DNA of 64,000 bases from Cryobacterium sp. Y29. Lineage in GTDB: Bacteria > Actinomycetota > Actinomycetes > Actinomycetales > Microbacteriaceae. Of this stretch, positions 38,973 through 47,677 are shown one piece after another; within the stretch, counting starts at the first letter, position 1; each line of letters starts with the position of its first letter. The notes below the pieces were generated by a model. It did not search any database and was not told the origin of the DNA. It saw nothing but the letters and a program-made list of their open reading frames with translations. Location: positions 246,916 through 310,915 of the forward strand of contig NZ_PJJN01000037.1 of assembly GCF_002929825.1 (NCBI RefSeq), given 5' to 3'. Made by a program: the position numbers and the translations under genes.

Positions 38973-39140
38973 ATGCGAATTACCTGCCCGTTTTGCAAGT
39001 CACAGGCCGACCTGAAACCGAACCCCGCGCAAGCCCTTCGGCTCTCGCTCCCCCTCTACGTTCTCAAATGCACGGGTTGCGAGCGCACCAGCATCCGTGT
39101 TGAACCCGTGCGCCTGCCGCACGCCCTCGCCTCCGCTTAA
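38973..39140 (+). CDS. Small zinc-ribbon protein (55 residues)
   Basis: A short gene for a 55-residue protein with two CxxC knuckles (C5/C8 'CPFC' and C33/C36 'CTGC') spaced as in zinc ribbons. AAGGGA lies a little upstream of the ATG. The residues between the knuckles are uncharged and aliphatic. The function is unknown; small zinc-ribbon proteins often bind RNA or ribosomes. It is preceded by two TGTATACA-type palindromes. Confidence 0.6.
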   Translation: MRITCPFCKSQADLKPNPAQALRLSLPLYVLKCTGCERTSIRVEPVRLPHALASA

Positions 39141-39419
39141 CTGCGCGCCCGCGACGTCCTGCCTCCTGCTCGGCCCCCTGCTCTGCCGCCCTGCTTTGCC
39201 ACCCATGAGTGCCGTTGACCCTCAGTCCGACCGGTCAGCGGTGCACGTGGGGCGAGTCGTGCGAGTCTGTGGCTGTTGCCGAGCGCCTCAAGGTATTCGT
39301 GACAGCCCATCTCGGCATCGCTTCCAGCGGCGCTGTCGCTGGCACCCGTTGCGCGAAACATTATTGACGGCATGCCCGAACACGCGGCTTAACCCGGGCG
39401 GGGAGGATACGCTGACGGC

Positions 39420-40961
39420 ATGATCGATGGAGACAGCGCCCCGAATGCAGACCCCGCCGCTAATCCCGACCTCGCACCGGCCCATCGGGGCATTCCGATG
39501 CCCGATTATGTCAACGCGTGGGTATCGACGCAGCGGTGGTTCGGCAACAAGGGGCAGATGCCGGTTCTTCGCAGCATTGGCCATTTCTCTCTAGACTCGA
39601 TCGACCCGGACATCACCATTCGCATCGACCTCATGTTGGACACGGCGAGCCTGGGCCTCACCCTCTACCAACTGCCGACCACGGAGCGGGCTTATGAACT
39701 TGCCGGCTCAGCCAATGCCCTGATCACCGAGCGCAAAACCGGCTCCGACCGAGCACGCTTCATTTATGACGCCGCCTATGACCCGATCTTCGCCTCTGCA
39801 GTGCTCAGCTTCATGGAACTGCAGGGCGTGACGAGTTCGACCGGTGCTCCGGCACATGACCATACCGCCGCCAGCGCGCACGGCGAAGATTTGAGACCGG
39901 ATTCCGCCTCCCCTCGGGAGGCCGCTGTGGTCTCCAGCCGCGTCCTCGACGGTGAGCAATCCAACACCTCGATCGTCGTGCAGCGCACGGACGCAACCGG
40001 TACGCCGACAACGCCGATCATCTGCAAGATTTTCCGCATCATTCATGCCGGTGAAAATCCTGATGTAGTGGTGCAGGCCGCACTGTCCAGCGCCGGATCA
40101 GAGCGGATCCCGCTCCCTTTCGGGGACATTCTTGGCCAATGGGATGACCCCGCCGAACCTGACAGTCGGGCCGTCGGCCATCTGGCCTTTGCCCAGGAAT
40201 TTCTGCCCGATGCCCCAGATGCGTGGCGTACAGCCCTGGTCGCTGCGGCTTCCGGCAGCGACTTCACGGGTCCGGCTTTTCGACTGGGTCAGGCTACCGC
40301 CGATGTACACCAGGACCTCGCCCGCACTTTGCCGACGCTGGATGTGACCCCCGCGGTCATCGCCGACGAAATGGCCAAGATGCGGCAGCGTTGCCGCCAG
40401 GCCCTGCACGAAGTACCGATCCTGACCCAATACGGCGCTGCCATCGAGGCGGTCTTCGCTCGTGCGGAGACAGCGACCTGGCCGCGATTGCAGCGCATTC
40501 ACGGTGATTTCCACCTCGGCCAGGTGCTCGACGTGCGCGGTCGTGGCTGGGTATTGCTGGACTTTGAGGGGGAACCTCTGCGCACCCTGCGGGAACGGAC
40601 TCGGCCCGATATCCCGCTGCGCGATGTCGCCGGGATGCTGCGATCGTTCTCCTACGTTGCGGGTGCTATGACGGCAGCGACGGACGACTCGACCAGGGCG
40701 GAGGCGCCGGGCGAACCAGTCGCCGGAGAATCAACGGCTGCCGGATCCACTATTTTCCAGTGGGCCATGGCCTGCCGCAATGCCTTTCTCAACGGTTATG
40801 CGGAACGCTCCGGCGTGAAACTTGCCGAGCAAAGGACCTTGCTCGATGCGTTCGAACTCGACAAGGCACTCTATGAAGCCGTCTACGAGATACGTAACCG
40901 CCCGACCTGGCTGCCGATCCCTCTCGCCGCGATCGAGCGGCTGGTCGGCGGGTCGAACTAA
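39420..40961 (+). CDS. Maltokinase-like protein (Pep2/Mak1 family)
   Basis: A 513-residue kinase of the Pep2/maltokinase family, which phosphorylates maltose to maltose-1-phosphate for alpha-glucan synthesis by GlgE. The kinase signature is 'RIHGDFHLGQVLDVRGRGW' followed by 'LLDFEGEPL', with an N-terminal 'RWFGNKGQ' cap motif. A TACGCT hexamer is six bases before the ATG (leaderless). No treS, glgE or glgB is in the window, so the usual pathway partners are not adjacent. Confidence 0.88.
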   Translation: MIDGDSAPNADPAANPDLAPAHRGIPMPDYVNAWVSTQRWFGNKGQMPVLRSIGHFSLDSIDPDITIRIDLMLDTASLGLTLYQLPTTERAYELAGSANALITERKTGSDRARFIYDAAYDPIFASAVLSFMELQGVTSSTGAPAHDHTAASAHGEDLRPDSASPREAAVVSSRVLDGEQSNTSIVVQRTDATGTPTTPIICKIFRIIHAGENPDVVVQAALSSAGSERIPLPFGDILGQWDDPAEPDSRAVGHLAFAQEFLPDAPDAWRTALVAAASGSDFTGPAFRLGQATADVHQDLARTLPTLDVTPAVIADEMAKMRQRCRQALHEVPILTQYGAAIEAVFARAETATWPRLQRIHGDFHLGQVLDVRGRGWVLLDFEGEPLRTLRERTRPDIPLRDVAGMLRSFSYVAGAMTAATDDSTRAEAPGEPVAGESTAAGSTIFQWAMACRNAFLNGYAERSGVKLAEQRTLLDAFELDKALYEAVYEIRNRPTWLPIPLAAIERLVGGSN

Positions 40962-41060
40962 CCGCCGTTGTGGAAAATGCCGAGGTGCGGTGACACCATC
41001 CGTTGGGCCTGAAACCAGACCTGGTCACGGTCGATGCGCAGACCGATTCAAGAGGCCGAT

Positions 41061-41900
41061 TTAGGAGGCCGACCGGGACTGCTTCGCCGTGCGTTTGGGC
41101 GTCGGCTTGGCTCGCGCACGGCTAGCCTCGACGCTGCGTCGCAAAGCCTCCATGAGGTCGAGCACCTCGCCGCCCTCACTCTCCTGCACTGTTTCGCCGA
41201 GGGTCGCCTCGGTCGACACGGCATCGCCGCTCTTCAACTTGGCCTCGATCAGCGCTTGTAGCTCATCCTGATAATCGTCGTTGAAGGCATCCGGCGCGAA
41301 ATCAGCCGCGAAGGACTCGACCAGCGCCGCTGACATGTCCAGCTCCTTCGCGCTGATGTTCACCCGCTCATCGAGGGATGCGAATTTGGCCTCTCGCACC
41401 TCGTCGTCCCAGAGCAGGGATTGCAGCATCAGCACATCACCGTGTACGCGCAGCGCGCCGAGGCGCGTTTTCTGCCGCAGCGCAAAATGCACAATAGCCG
41501 TGCGATCGGTCGCTTCCAGCGTGCGCCGCAGCAACACGTAAGCCTTCGACGATTTACCGTCGGGTTCGAGAAAGTAGCTTTTGTCGAGCATGATCGGGTC
41601 GACCTGGTCGCTCGGTACGAATTCGACCACGTCGATCTCTTTGCTGTGCTCGGAAGGCAGTGAGGCGAAGTCCCCGGAACTGAGCACAACCGTCTGCTCA
41701 CCGTCGTCGTAGGCCTTGTCTATGTGGTCGTAGGGAATAATCTTGGCGCAGATCTCGCAGCAACGTTGATACCGGATACGCCCTCCATCCGCATCGTGAA
41801 CCTGATGAAGTGCAACGTCGTGATCTTCGGTGGCGCTGTACACCTTGACGGGCACATTGACGAGCCCGAAGGTGATCGCACCGGTCCAGATGCTTCTCAT
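41061..41900 (-). CDS. ku: Ku protein (non-homologous end joining)
   Basis: A 279-residue bacterial Ku homologue that binds broken DNA ends. It starts with the conserved 'MRSIWTGAITFGLVNVPVKVYSATEDHDV' block and has 'LLWDDEVR' and 'ELDMSAALVESF' in the ring core. The C-terminal tail is basic ('RARAKPTPKRTAKQSR'), typical of actinobacterial Ku. It is divergent from ligD with about 71 bp between starts, implying a shared control region for the repair pair. Confidence 0.95.
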   Translation of the reverse strand: MRSIWTGAITFGLVNVPVKVYSATEDHDVALHQVHDADGGRIRYQRCCEICAKIIPYDHIDKAYDDGEQTVVLSSGDFASLPSEHSKEIDVVEFVPSDQVDPIMLDKSYFLEPDGKSSKAYVLLRRTLEATDRTAIVHFALRQKTRLGALRVHGDVLMLQSLLWDDEVREAKFASLDERVNISAKELDMSAALVESFAADFAPDAFNDDYQDELQALIEAKLKSGDAVSTEATLGETVQESEGGEVLDLMEALRRSVEASRARAKPTPKRTAKQSRSAS

Positions 41901-41971
41901 ACGCCCAGTACACACCCGAATGAGACATTCGTCGTCTAGTAGACCCAGAGTTTCCGCGGCACAGTTGACGC

Positions 41972-44464
41972 ATGAACGCCAGTAGCCAGGTGGTCTCCAT
42001 CGAGGGGCACCGCATTACGCTCACCCATCTCGACAAGGTCTTATACCCGAAGACCGGAACCACAAAGGCCGACGTCCTGGCCTATTACGCGGCGAGCGCC
42101 GACGTGCTCATCGGTCATGCCGCGAACCGCCCGGCCACCCGCAAACGCTGGGTGCACGGCATCGGCACGAGCGAGAACCCGGGCGCGATGTTTTTTCAGA
42201 AGAATCTGGACCCATCGACGCCGAGCTGGGTGAAACGGTGCGAGATCCAGCACAAAGACCATGTCAACACCTATCCACTCGTGAACGACCTCGCCACCCT
42301 TACCTGGCTCGGGCAGATGAGCACCCTCGAAATTCACGTGCCGCAGTGGCAGTTCGGCCGCACCGGTACCCCGCGCCATCCCGACCGGCTCGTGCTCGAC
42401 CTCGACCCGGGGCCGGGGGTTGGACTGCTCGAGTGCGCCGAGGTTGCGCGGCTGGCCCGCGCGATTTTGCACGATATGGGGCTGGAACCGATGCCGGTGA
42501 CCAGCGGGAGCAAGGGCATCCACCTCTACGCGGCGCTCGACCTGTCATACAGCTCCGACCAGGTCTCGGCGGTGGCGCATGAATTGGCGCGCGCCCTTGA
42601 GGCCGACCACCGTGACCTCGTGGTCAGCGACATGAAGAAAAGCCTCCGATCCGGCAAAGTCCTGGTGGACTGGAGCCAGAACAACGCCGCGAAGACCACC
42701 ATCACGCCATACTCGCTGCGAGGGCTCAGCCACCCCATGGTCGCAACCCCGCGTACCTGGAAGGAGCTCACCTCGGCCGACCTCGAGCAGCTCGACTACA
42801 AGCAGGTACTTGCGCGCCTGAAACGACGGGAAGATCCGCTCGCGCAGCTCACAGCCGGGTCTTTCGAGCACCCGGTGAGTGACGCCAGCGCCGCGAGCAA
42901 AGGCTCGGCCCCGGCGCTCGTCACGCCGGACCGGCTGACGGCGTACCGCGGCAAGCGGGACGCCGCGAAGACACCCGAACCGGTTCCGGCCGTGTCAGTT
43001 GCGGCATCCGCTGGCACGTCGTTCGTAATTCAGGAACACCGCGCCCGCAGCCTGCACTGGGACTTTCGGCTCGAACACGACGGGGTGCTCGTATCGTGGG
43101 CGCTGCCCCGCGGTGTGCCGGTAACACCCGCACAGAACCGGCTCGCGGTCCACGTCGAGGATCATCCCCTCGAATACGGCGGCTTCGAGGGAAATATTCC
43201 GGTCGGAGAATACGGTGCCGGCGACGTGTCGATCTGGGACCACGGCGAGTACGAACTCGAAAAGTGGCGCGATGACGAGGTGATCGTGACCCTGCACGGC
43301 GAACCAGACGCCGGGCTCGGCGGCACCGCCCGGTTCGCCCTCATTCGAACGAGCGACCGCCACACCAGCAAAGCAACGAACAACTGGCTGATTCACCGCA
43401 TGAAGCCGAACATTTCGGCCTCGGGCGGCTCGCGCACGAATGCCCGGCCGCGCAGCAGGCCTGCGGCGACCCTGACGCCCGCGCCACCGAAGAACGCCTA
43501 CTCCCCCATGCTCGCCACTGCTGGTTCCGAAGCCGACTTCGGCGACGAGGGGTGGGCCTTCGAAATGAAGTGGGATGGAATGCGGGCCCTCGCCTACGTG
43601 TCGCTGCGTGATCAGGCTGTTCGCCTGGTCACCCGCAACGGGCACGATGTGACCGCGTCGTATCCAGATCTTGTGGCCGACCTCCTTGCCGCGGTAGCCG
43701 CACGGTCAGAAACGGATTCCGCGGTGCTTGACGGTGAGATCGTGGCCGTCAATAAACGCGGGCGGCCCGATTTCGGACTCCTGCAGACGCGGATGAAATT
43801 TACCGAGGCTCGGGATATCGCGTCGGCGGCCGCGACAGCGCCCGTGCAGTTCCTGCTGTTTGATCTGCTCGAAGAGAACGGGGACCCACTCACCGACCTG
43901 ACCTACAGCGCGAGACGTGACCGGCTCGAGTCCGCGGTCACGGCAACCGGCTCGACCCAGGTGCCGCCGCGGTTTGAGGGTGACTTTTCCGAGGCATTCC
44001 ACACCAGCCGCCAACTGGGACTGGAGGGGGTCATGGCCAAACGGCTCGACGGGCGCTACGCGATGGGTCGCCGGTCCCACGACTGGGTGAAGATCAAACA
44101 TTATCGCAACCAGGAAGTGGTGGTGGGCGGCTGGCGACCCGGCCGCGGCAACCGGTCCGGCGCGATCGGCTCGCTGCTGCTCGGGGTACCAACCGACACC
44201 GGGCTGCGCTACGTGGGCCGGGTCGGCACGGGGTTCGGGGAACGCGACCTGACCGATATCCGTTCCCGACTGACCGGACTCGTTCGTAAGACCACACCGT
44301 TCAGTGACATTACGCCAACGGATGCCCAAGGCGCGGTCTGGGTGCGCCCCACGCTCGTCGCTGAGGTGGAATTCGCCGAGTGGACCGCGACCGGTCGGCT
44401 GCGCCAGCCATCCTGGCGGGGGTGGCGCCCCGACAAGACCCCCGGCGACATCACGATCGAATAG
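41972..44464 (+). CDS. ligD: ATP-dependent DNA ligase LigD (polymerase, phosphoesterase, ligase)
   Basis: An 830-residue multifunctional NHEJ protein with domains in the mycobacterial order. Residues about 15-300 are the primase-type polymerase ('VLDLDPGPG', 'SGSKGIHLYAAL'); about 345-490 the 3'-phosphoesterase ('SFVIQEHRARSLHWDFRLEHDG', 'GEYGAGDVSIWD'); about 510-830 the ligase ('FEMKWDGMRA' with the nucleophile near K533, and 'LEGVMAKRLDG'). It pairs with the divergent Ku gene. A (C/T)ACAGT element six bases before the ATG suggests a leaderless start. Confidence 0.95.
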   Translation: MNASSQVVSIEGHRITLTHLDKVLYPKTGTTKADVLAYYAASADVLIGHAANRPATRKRWVHGIGTSENPGAMFFQKNLDPSTPSWVKRCEIQHKDHVNTYPLVNDLATLTWLGQMSTLEIHVPQWQFGRTGTPRHPDRLVLDLDPGPGVGLLECAEVARLARAILHDMGLEPMPVTSGSKGIHLYAALDLSYSSDQVSAVAHELARALEADHRDLVVSDMKKSLRSGKVLVDWSQNNAAKTTITPYSLRGLSHPMVATPRTWKELTSADLEQLDYKQVLARLKRREDPLAQLTAGSFEHPVSDASAASKGSAPALVTPDRLTAYRGKRDAAKTPEPVPAVSVAASAGTSFVIQEHRARSLHWDFRLEHDGVLVSWALPRGVPVTPAQNRLAVHVEDHPLEYGGFEGNIPVGEYGAGDVSIWDHGEYELEKWRDDEVIVTLHGEPDAGLGGTARFALIRTSDRHTSKATNNWLIHRMKPNISASGGSRTNARPRSRPAATLTPAPPKNAYSPMLATAGSEADFGDEGWAFEMKWDGMRALAYVSLRDQAVRLVTRNGHDVTASYPDLVADLLAAVAARSETDSAVLDGEIVAVNKRGRPDFGLLQTRMKFTEARDIASAAATAPVQFLLFDLLEENGDPLTDLTYSARRDRLESAVTATGSTQVPPRFEGDFSEAFHTSRQLGLEGVMAKRLDGRYAMGRRSHDWVKIKHYRNQEVVVGGWRPGRGNRSGAIGSLLLGVPTDTGLRYVGRVGTGFGERDLTDIRSRLTGLVRKTTPFSDITPTDAQGAVWVRPTLVAEVEFAEWTATGRLRQPSWRGWRPDKTPGDITIE

Positions 44465-44489
44465 TTCTGGCGCGACCTAGCATTACTCC

Positions 44490-45185
44490 ATGGTCAGTGA
44501 TCGACATCCGAAAAGCGCTGCGACACCACACGCCACACGCGTCACGCGTCGGTGGCCGCTGATCAGCGGTCTCGCTGCGCTCGTACTCACCGTCCTCCTC
44601 GGCTATCTGGTGATGCTGCGCGGCGGCGCTGGATCCGCTGGCGCCGGGTCGCTTGCCATCGACCGAGCCTGGCTGATCTGGATCGACCAGTTTCGCGGAC
44701 CGATCCTGGATATGCCGGCGCTAGTGCTGAATTATCTCGGTGCCGGACTGACCGCATCGCTTCTGATCCCGGCGCTGATCGTGGGCGCGCTGCTTGTGGC
44801 CCGGCGATATTGGGCGGCCGGCTACTTTTTTGCGGCGACGGTGCTCACCGGCGCTGCCGTGCAGGCACTCAAGCAGCTGTTCGAGCGCACGCGGCCCCAG
44901 GACATTCTGGTGACTGTCGATTTCGGGTCGTTTCCGTCGGGACACGTGGCGAATGCGGCCGTGATGGCGATGATTTTCGCACTACTTTTTCCAAGATTCT
45001 GGGTATGGGCGCTCGGTGCCGCCTACACACTGGCCATGATGCTCAGTCGAACCTATCTGGAAGCGCACTGGTTGAGCGACACGATCGGAGCCCTGCTTCT
45101 CGGCTCGGGCATTGCTGTTCTCGTCTGGACGCCGCTGGCGGCAAAACTCGACGGCGAACGACGGCTGCCGCGCGGCCAGCACTGA
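44490..45185 (+). CDS. PAP2 family phosphatase, copy 1
   Basis: A 231-residue membrane phosphatase of the PAP2 superfamily. The three catalytic motifs are present: 'KQLFERTRP', 'FPSGHVAN' and 'SRTYLEAHWLSD'. About six spans are predicted. Members act on phosphatidic acid, undecaprenyl diphosphate or similar lipid phosphates. A TAGCAT hexamer sits six bases before the ATG. A second PAP2 gene follows 50 bp later. Confidence 0.88.
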   Translation: MVSDRHPKSAATPHATRVTRRWPLISGLAALVLTVLLGYLVMLRGGAGSAGAGSLAIDRAWLIWIDQFRGPILDMPALVLNYLGAGLTASLLIPALIVGALLVARRYWAAGYFFAATVLTGAAVQALKQLFERTRPQDILVTVDFGSFPSGHVANAAVMAMIFALLFPRFWVWALGAAYTLAMMLSRTYLEAHWLSDTIGALLLGSGIAVLVWTPLAAKLDGERRLPRGQH

Positions 45186-45235
45186 CCGCAAATCATTTCT
45201 TCTCCGGAACATCATTACTTTCGACAGGACGCGAC

Positions 45236-46024
45236 ATGAGCGATACCCGGCCCACAACGGTGTGGCGCATCCGCTATGAGAAATATGTCGCCGATGCCCG
45301 GCCACTCTCCGAGGCAGACCGTCGGCGATTGCGCCTGATCGCGATTGCACTCGTGAGCGTTGGTATCGTGCTTTTTGTTGGCGTGCTCATCGACGTGCTA
45401 CAACCCGACCGGGCATCGTTCTATGATTCTCCGGTGCGCCTGTGGCTAGTGGACGGCCGGTCGCCAACCCTGACGGCGATCATGATCGTACTGGCCATCA
45501 TCTTCGGTCCGGTGGCACTGCCGATCATCGTGCTGGTGGTGACCGTGGTCTGGGGTGTCGCGGGCAAACACGCCTGGCGACCGCTCCTGCTCGCCCTAGC
45601 CATGCTCACCGGGGTCATTCTGGGTCAGATCCTGGTCCCGCTCATCGCCCGCAGCCGGCCACCGCTCGATCTGATGCTGTTTGGCGCCGACCACTCCTTC
45701 TCGTTTCCGTCGGGGCACGTTCTCGGCGCGGCCGATTTTGTTCTGGTGCTGACCTATCTGATCGTGTCCCGGCGGTACAGCCGACGCGCGGTCATCGTCG
45801 GATTCAGCATCGCCTTGGCCTGCATTGGGCTCGCCGCGGTGAGCCGCCTCTATCTCGGCTATCACTGGGCGACGGATGCCCTGGCCTCACTGTCGATCTC
45901 GCTCGTGGTGCTCGGCGGTGTGATCGCCGGGGACACCCGTCATACGGCGCGCGGACTACAGGCGGGCGCGCCGGGCCCGAACAAAACAGTAGACACCATA
46001 AACGAGCAGGCCGAAACCGATTAG
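45236..46024 (+). CDS. PAP2 family phosphatase, copy 2
   Basis: A 262-residue PAP2 phosphatase: 'IARSRPPLDLML', 'FSFPSGHVLGAADF' and 'SRLYLGYHWATD' give the catalytic motifs, with about six spans. It is only distantly similar to copy 1. The ATG has AGGA seven bases upstream; the frame is open far upstream but that part is antisense-frame shadow of copy 1. Its 3' end overlaps the convergent DUF1206 gene by 69 bp. Confidence 0.88.
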   Translation: MSDTRPTTVWRIRYEKYVADARPLSEADRRRLRLIAIALVSVGIVLFVGVLIDVLQPDRASFYDSPVRLWLVDGRSPTLTAIMIVLAIIFGPVALPIIVLVVTVVWGVAGKHAWRPLLLALAMLTGVILGQILVPLIARSRPPLDLMLFGADHSFSFPSGHVLGAADFVLVLTYLIVSRRYSRRAVIVGFSIALACIGLAAVSRLYLGYHWATDALASLSISLVVLGGVIAGDTRHTARGLQAGAPGPNKTVDTINEQAETD

Positions 46025-46762
46025 GGTCAGGGCGATCGTTCCGTACGGCAGGGCGGCGAGTGCCTTGAGCGCCCCGTCGAGCCCGGTGGATTTACTAGCG
46101 TCGCGAGTCAGAGCAGCGACGCCGACAAGGATCGCCAATACGCCGAGCGCAACGCCCTTGGCGATGTAACCGACGACACCAAGGGCGACGACCGTGCGGC
46201 CGGCCGTTCCGCTCGGAACGGTCAGGTCGGACCGGAATTTCTGCGCTGCACCCTTGTAGATGAAGTAGCCGGCGATCCCGAGCACAGCTACTCCGGCCAC
46301 AAACAGAACGATGGCACCGCCAGGCGATGCCAGCAGCGACGAGCTGGCGTTCTGGATACTGCTGGCCGAACTCGCCGACCCGCCCCGGGCGAAGGTGAGC
46401 GCGGTGGCGCCGAGGGCAAAGTAGACGATGGCCTTGGCGATATTCGCTAACCGCCGAGACCATTTGCGTTTGGGGTCGCCCTGCATGACGAATGCCGAGA
46501 CGACCAACCACAGCCCGAGGGCGAACATTCCAACGACAACGGTCCAGAGCACAAACACTCCGCCCGGGCTCGATGCGAGCTGCGCCAGTGCCCCGCTCTG
46601 GTCGGCGGAGCCGGTGCCCGCACCGAACGCTACGGTGATGGCGATGAATCCGATGAGGATGTGCAGCAGCCCGTTGACGGCGAACCCTACCCGTGCCAGC
46701 AGTTGCAGTATGGAACTGTTGTGCGCGTCGCGGGCGATGTGTATCGCCGATGCTTTCATCAC
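45956..46762 (-). CDS. DUF1206 membrane protein
   Basis: A 268-residue integral membrane protein of the DUF1206 family with about six spans arranged as three repeated pairs ('ARVGFAVNGLLHILIGFIAI', 'ANIAKAIVYFALGATALTFA', 'GVVGYIAKGVALGVLAILVG'), the internal repeat that defines this family. Its function is unknown. The GTG at 46762 lies six bases after TATGCT (leaderless); an ATG follows at 46759. Its C-terminus overlaps the 3' end of the convergent PAP2 gene. Confidence 0.87.
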   Translation of the reverse strand: MMKASAIHIARDAHNSSILQLLARVGFAVNGLLHILIGFIAITVAFGAGTGSADQSGALAQLASSPGGVFVLWTVVVGMFALGLWLVVSAFVMQGDPKRKWSRRLANIAKAIVYFALGATALTFARGGSASSASSIQNASSSLLASPGGAIVLFVAGVAVLGIAGYFIYKGAAQKFRSDLTVPSGTAGRTVVALGVVGYIAKGVALGVLAILVGVAALTRDASKSTGLDGALKALAALPYGTIALTLIGFGLLVYGVYCFVRARRARL

Positions 46763-46807
46763 GGCCTCAGCATAGGTGGATACACACCGTCGCGCTCAGA
46801 ATTTTCT

Positions 46808-47133
46808 TTAGGTGGGCGTCCCACTGATAGTGACCACCCAGGCTGTACCAGACTTGTCCGTCACCAAACCGAAGCTGTCGCACTAGGGCGGCTTCTTGAA
46901 TGGCATCATGTCGGACCCGCCGTCGACCAGCTTCTCCCAGTACCCGGTGAGTTGGGCCTCGTGCTCGTCAGCTCCGAGTGCATGATTTTGTCCTTCTCGG
47001 CCGGATTTTCGCCCGCGTTGTACTCCCCATAGGTGGTGCGGGCGACGTCGCCCCCGAACACGCTCTGGTAGAAGTCCATCGCTTCGCGGGCGTTGTCGCG
47101 AAATCCGAGGTACGGGTTGAGACGACTGCTCAT
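46808..47133 (-). pseudogene. Decayed VOC/PhnB-like (glyoxalase fold) gene
   Basis: The first 50 codons after the ATG (GAGGAGA site upstream) read 'NPYLGFRDNAREAMDFYQSVFGGDVA' and continue to 'KDKIMHSEL', a clear PhnB/VOC N-terminus. The frame then shifts: the C-terminal part 'AQLTGYWEKLVDGGSDMMPFKK' continues in another frame, is broken by a TAG where a Trp codon (PWGDSFGL block) is expected, and ends 'AWVVTISG'. The middle of the domain is missing. So the gene has an internal deletion with frameshift plus a nonsense codon, and a usual length of about 140 residues is lost. Confidence 0.82.
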
Positions 47134-47208
47134 GGTTGATTCTCCTCGCCGGTCTACTGAATGCTTGCCGACGGTGGTTCTGTGATCACTGCCTAAATCA
47201 GGCATTCG

Positions 47209-47255
47209 CACGAGCCCTGAGCACCACGAGCCCAGAGCACCACGAGCCCAGAGCC
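47209..47255. repeat. Three 16-bp tandem units
   Basis: CACGAGCCC(T/A)GAGCAC repeated three times (third copy one base short) in the short intergenic region before the hypothetical gene; contains no start codon or obvious operator. Confidence 0.8.
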
Positions 47256-47320
47256 GGGGGCGTAGCCGTTGAGCGGCGCAGGGTGGATGGCAGGGAGGTG
47301 CGGGCGGGTACAGTATGGGC

Positions 47321-47635
47321 ATGAAGCTGATCGCCATCGACCCGCCCACCCGCAGTTTTTCGCGCTGGCTGACCGACGAAGAAATCGGGCGGGTACTCGC
47401 CCACAAGCGCGGCTGGCGTCAGGCACCCGATGGCACCGTGTTGGCTGGCAAGATTCGCAAGGTGCTTGTCAGCGCCTCGCTTGCGCAACTCGGCGCCGCT
47501 TCCGTCGCGCACGGCTGGGCCAGCCGACCACGGGTCGAACCGAACGACGGCAGCGGTCCCACCCACATGATGTGGGGCATCATCGATGCGCGCACCGACG
47601 CCGAAATCACAGCGGAGTTGCGCGGGGAAGTCTAA
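47321..47635 (+). CDS. Hypothetical protein (104 residues)
   Basis: A 104-residue protein that I do not recognise. It has a basic middle ('HKRGWRQAPDG'), a 'MMWGIIDARTDAE' C-terminal part and no membrane span or signal. The ATG at 47321 lies six bases after TACAGT, the same leaderless pattern as several neighbours; an ATG at 47315 would be inside that spacer. Base composition fits a real gene. It lies 42 bp before the GST-like gene. Confidence 0.6.
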   Translation: MKLIAIDPPTRSFSRWLTDEEIGRVLAHKRGWRQAPDGTVLAGKIRKVLVSASLAQLGAASVAHGWASRPRVEPNDGSGPTHMMWGIIDARTDAEITAELRGEV

Positions 47636-47677
47636 ATTGGCCCGGCCAGTTCGACGCCAGTCGCGTAGCGTGGATGC

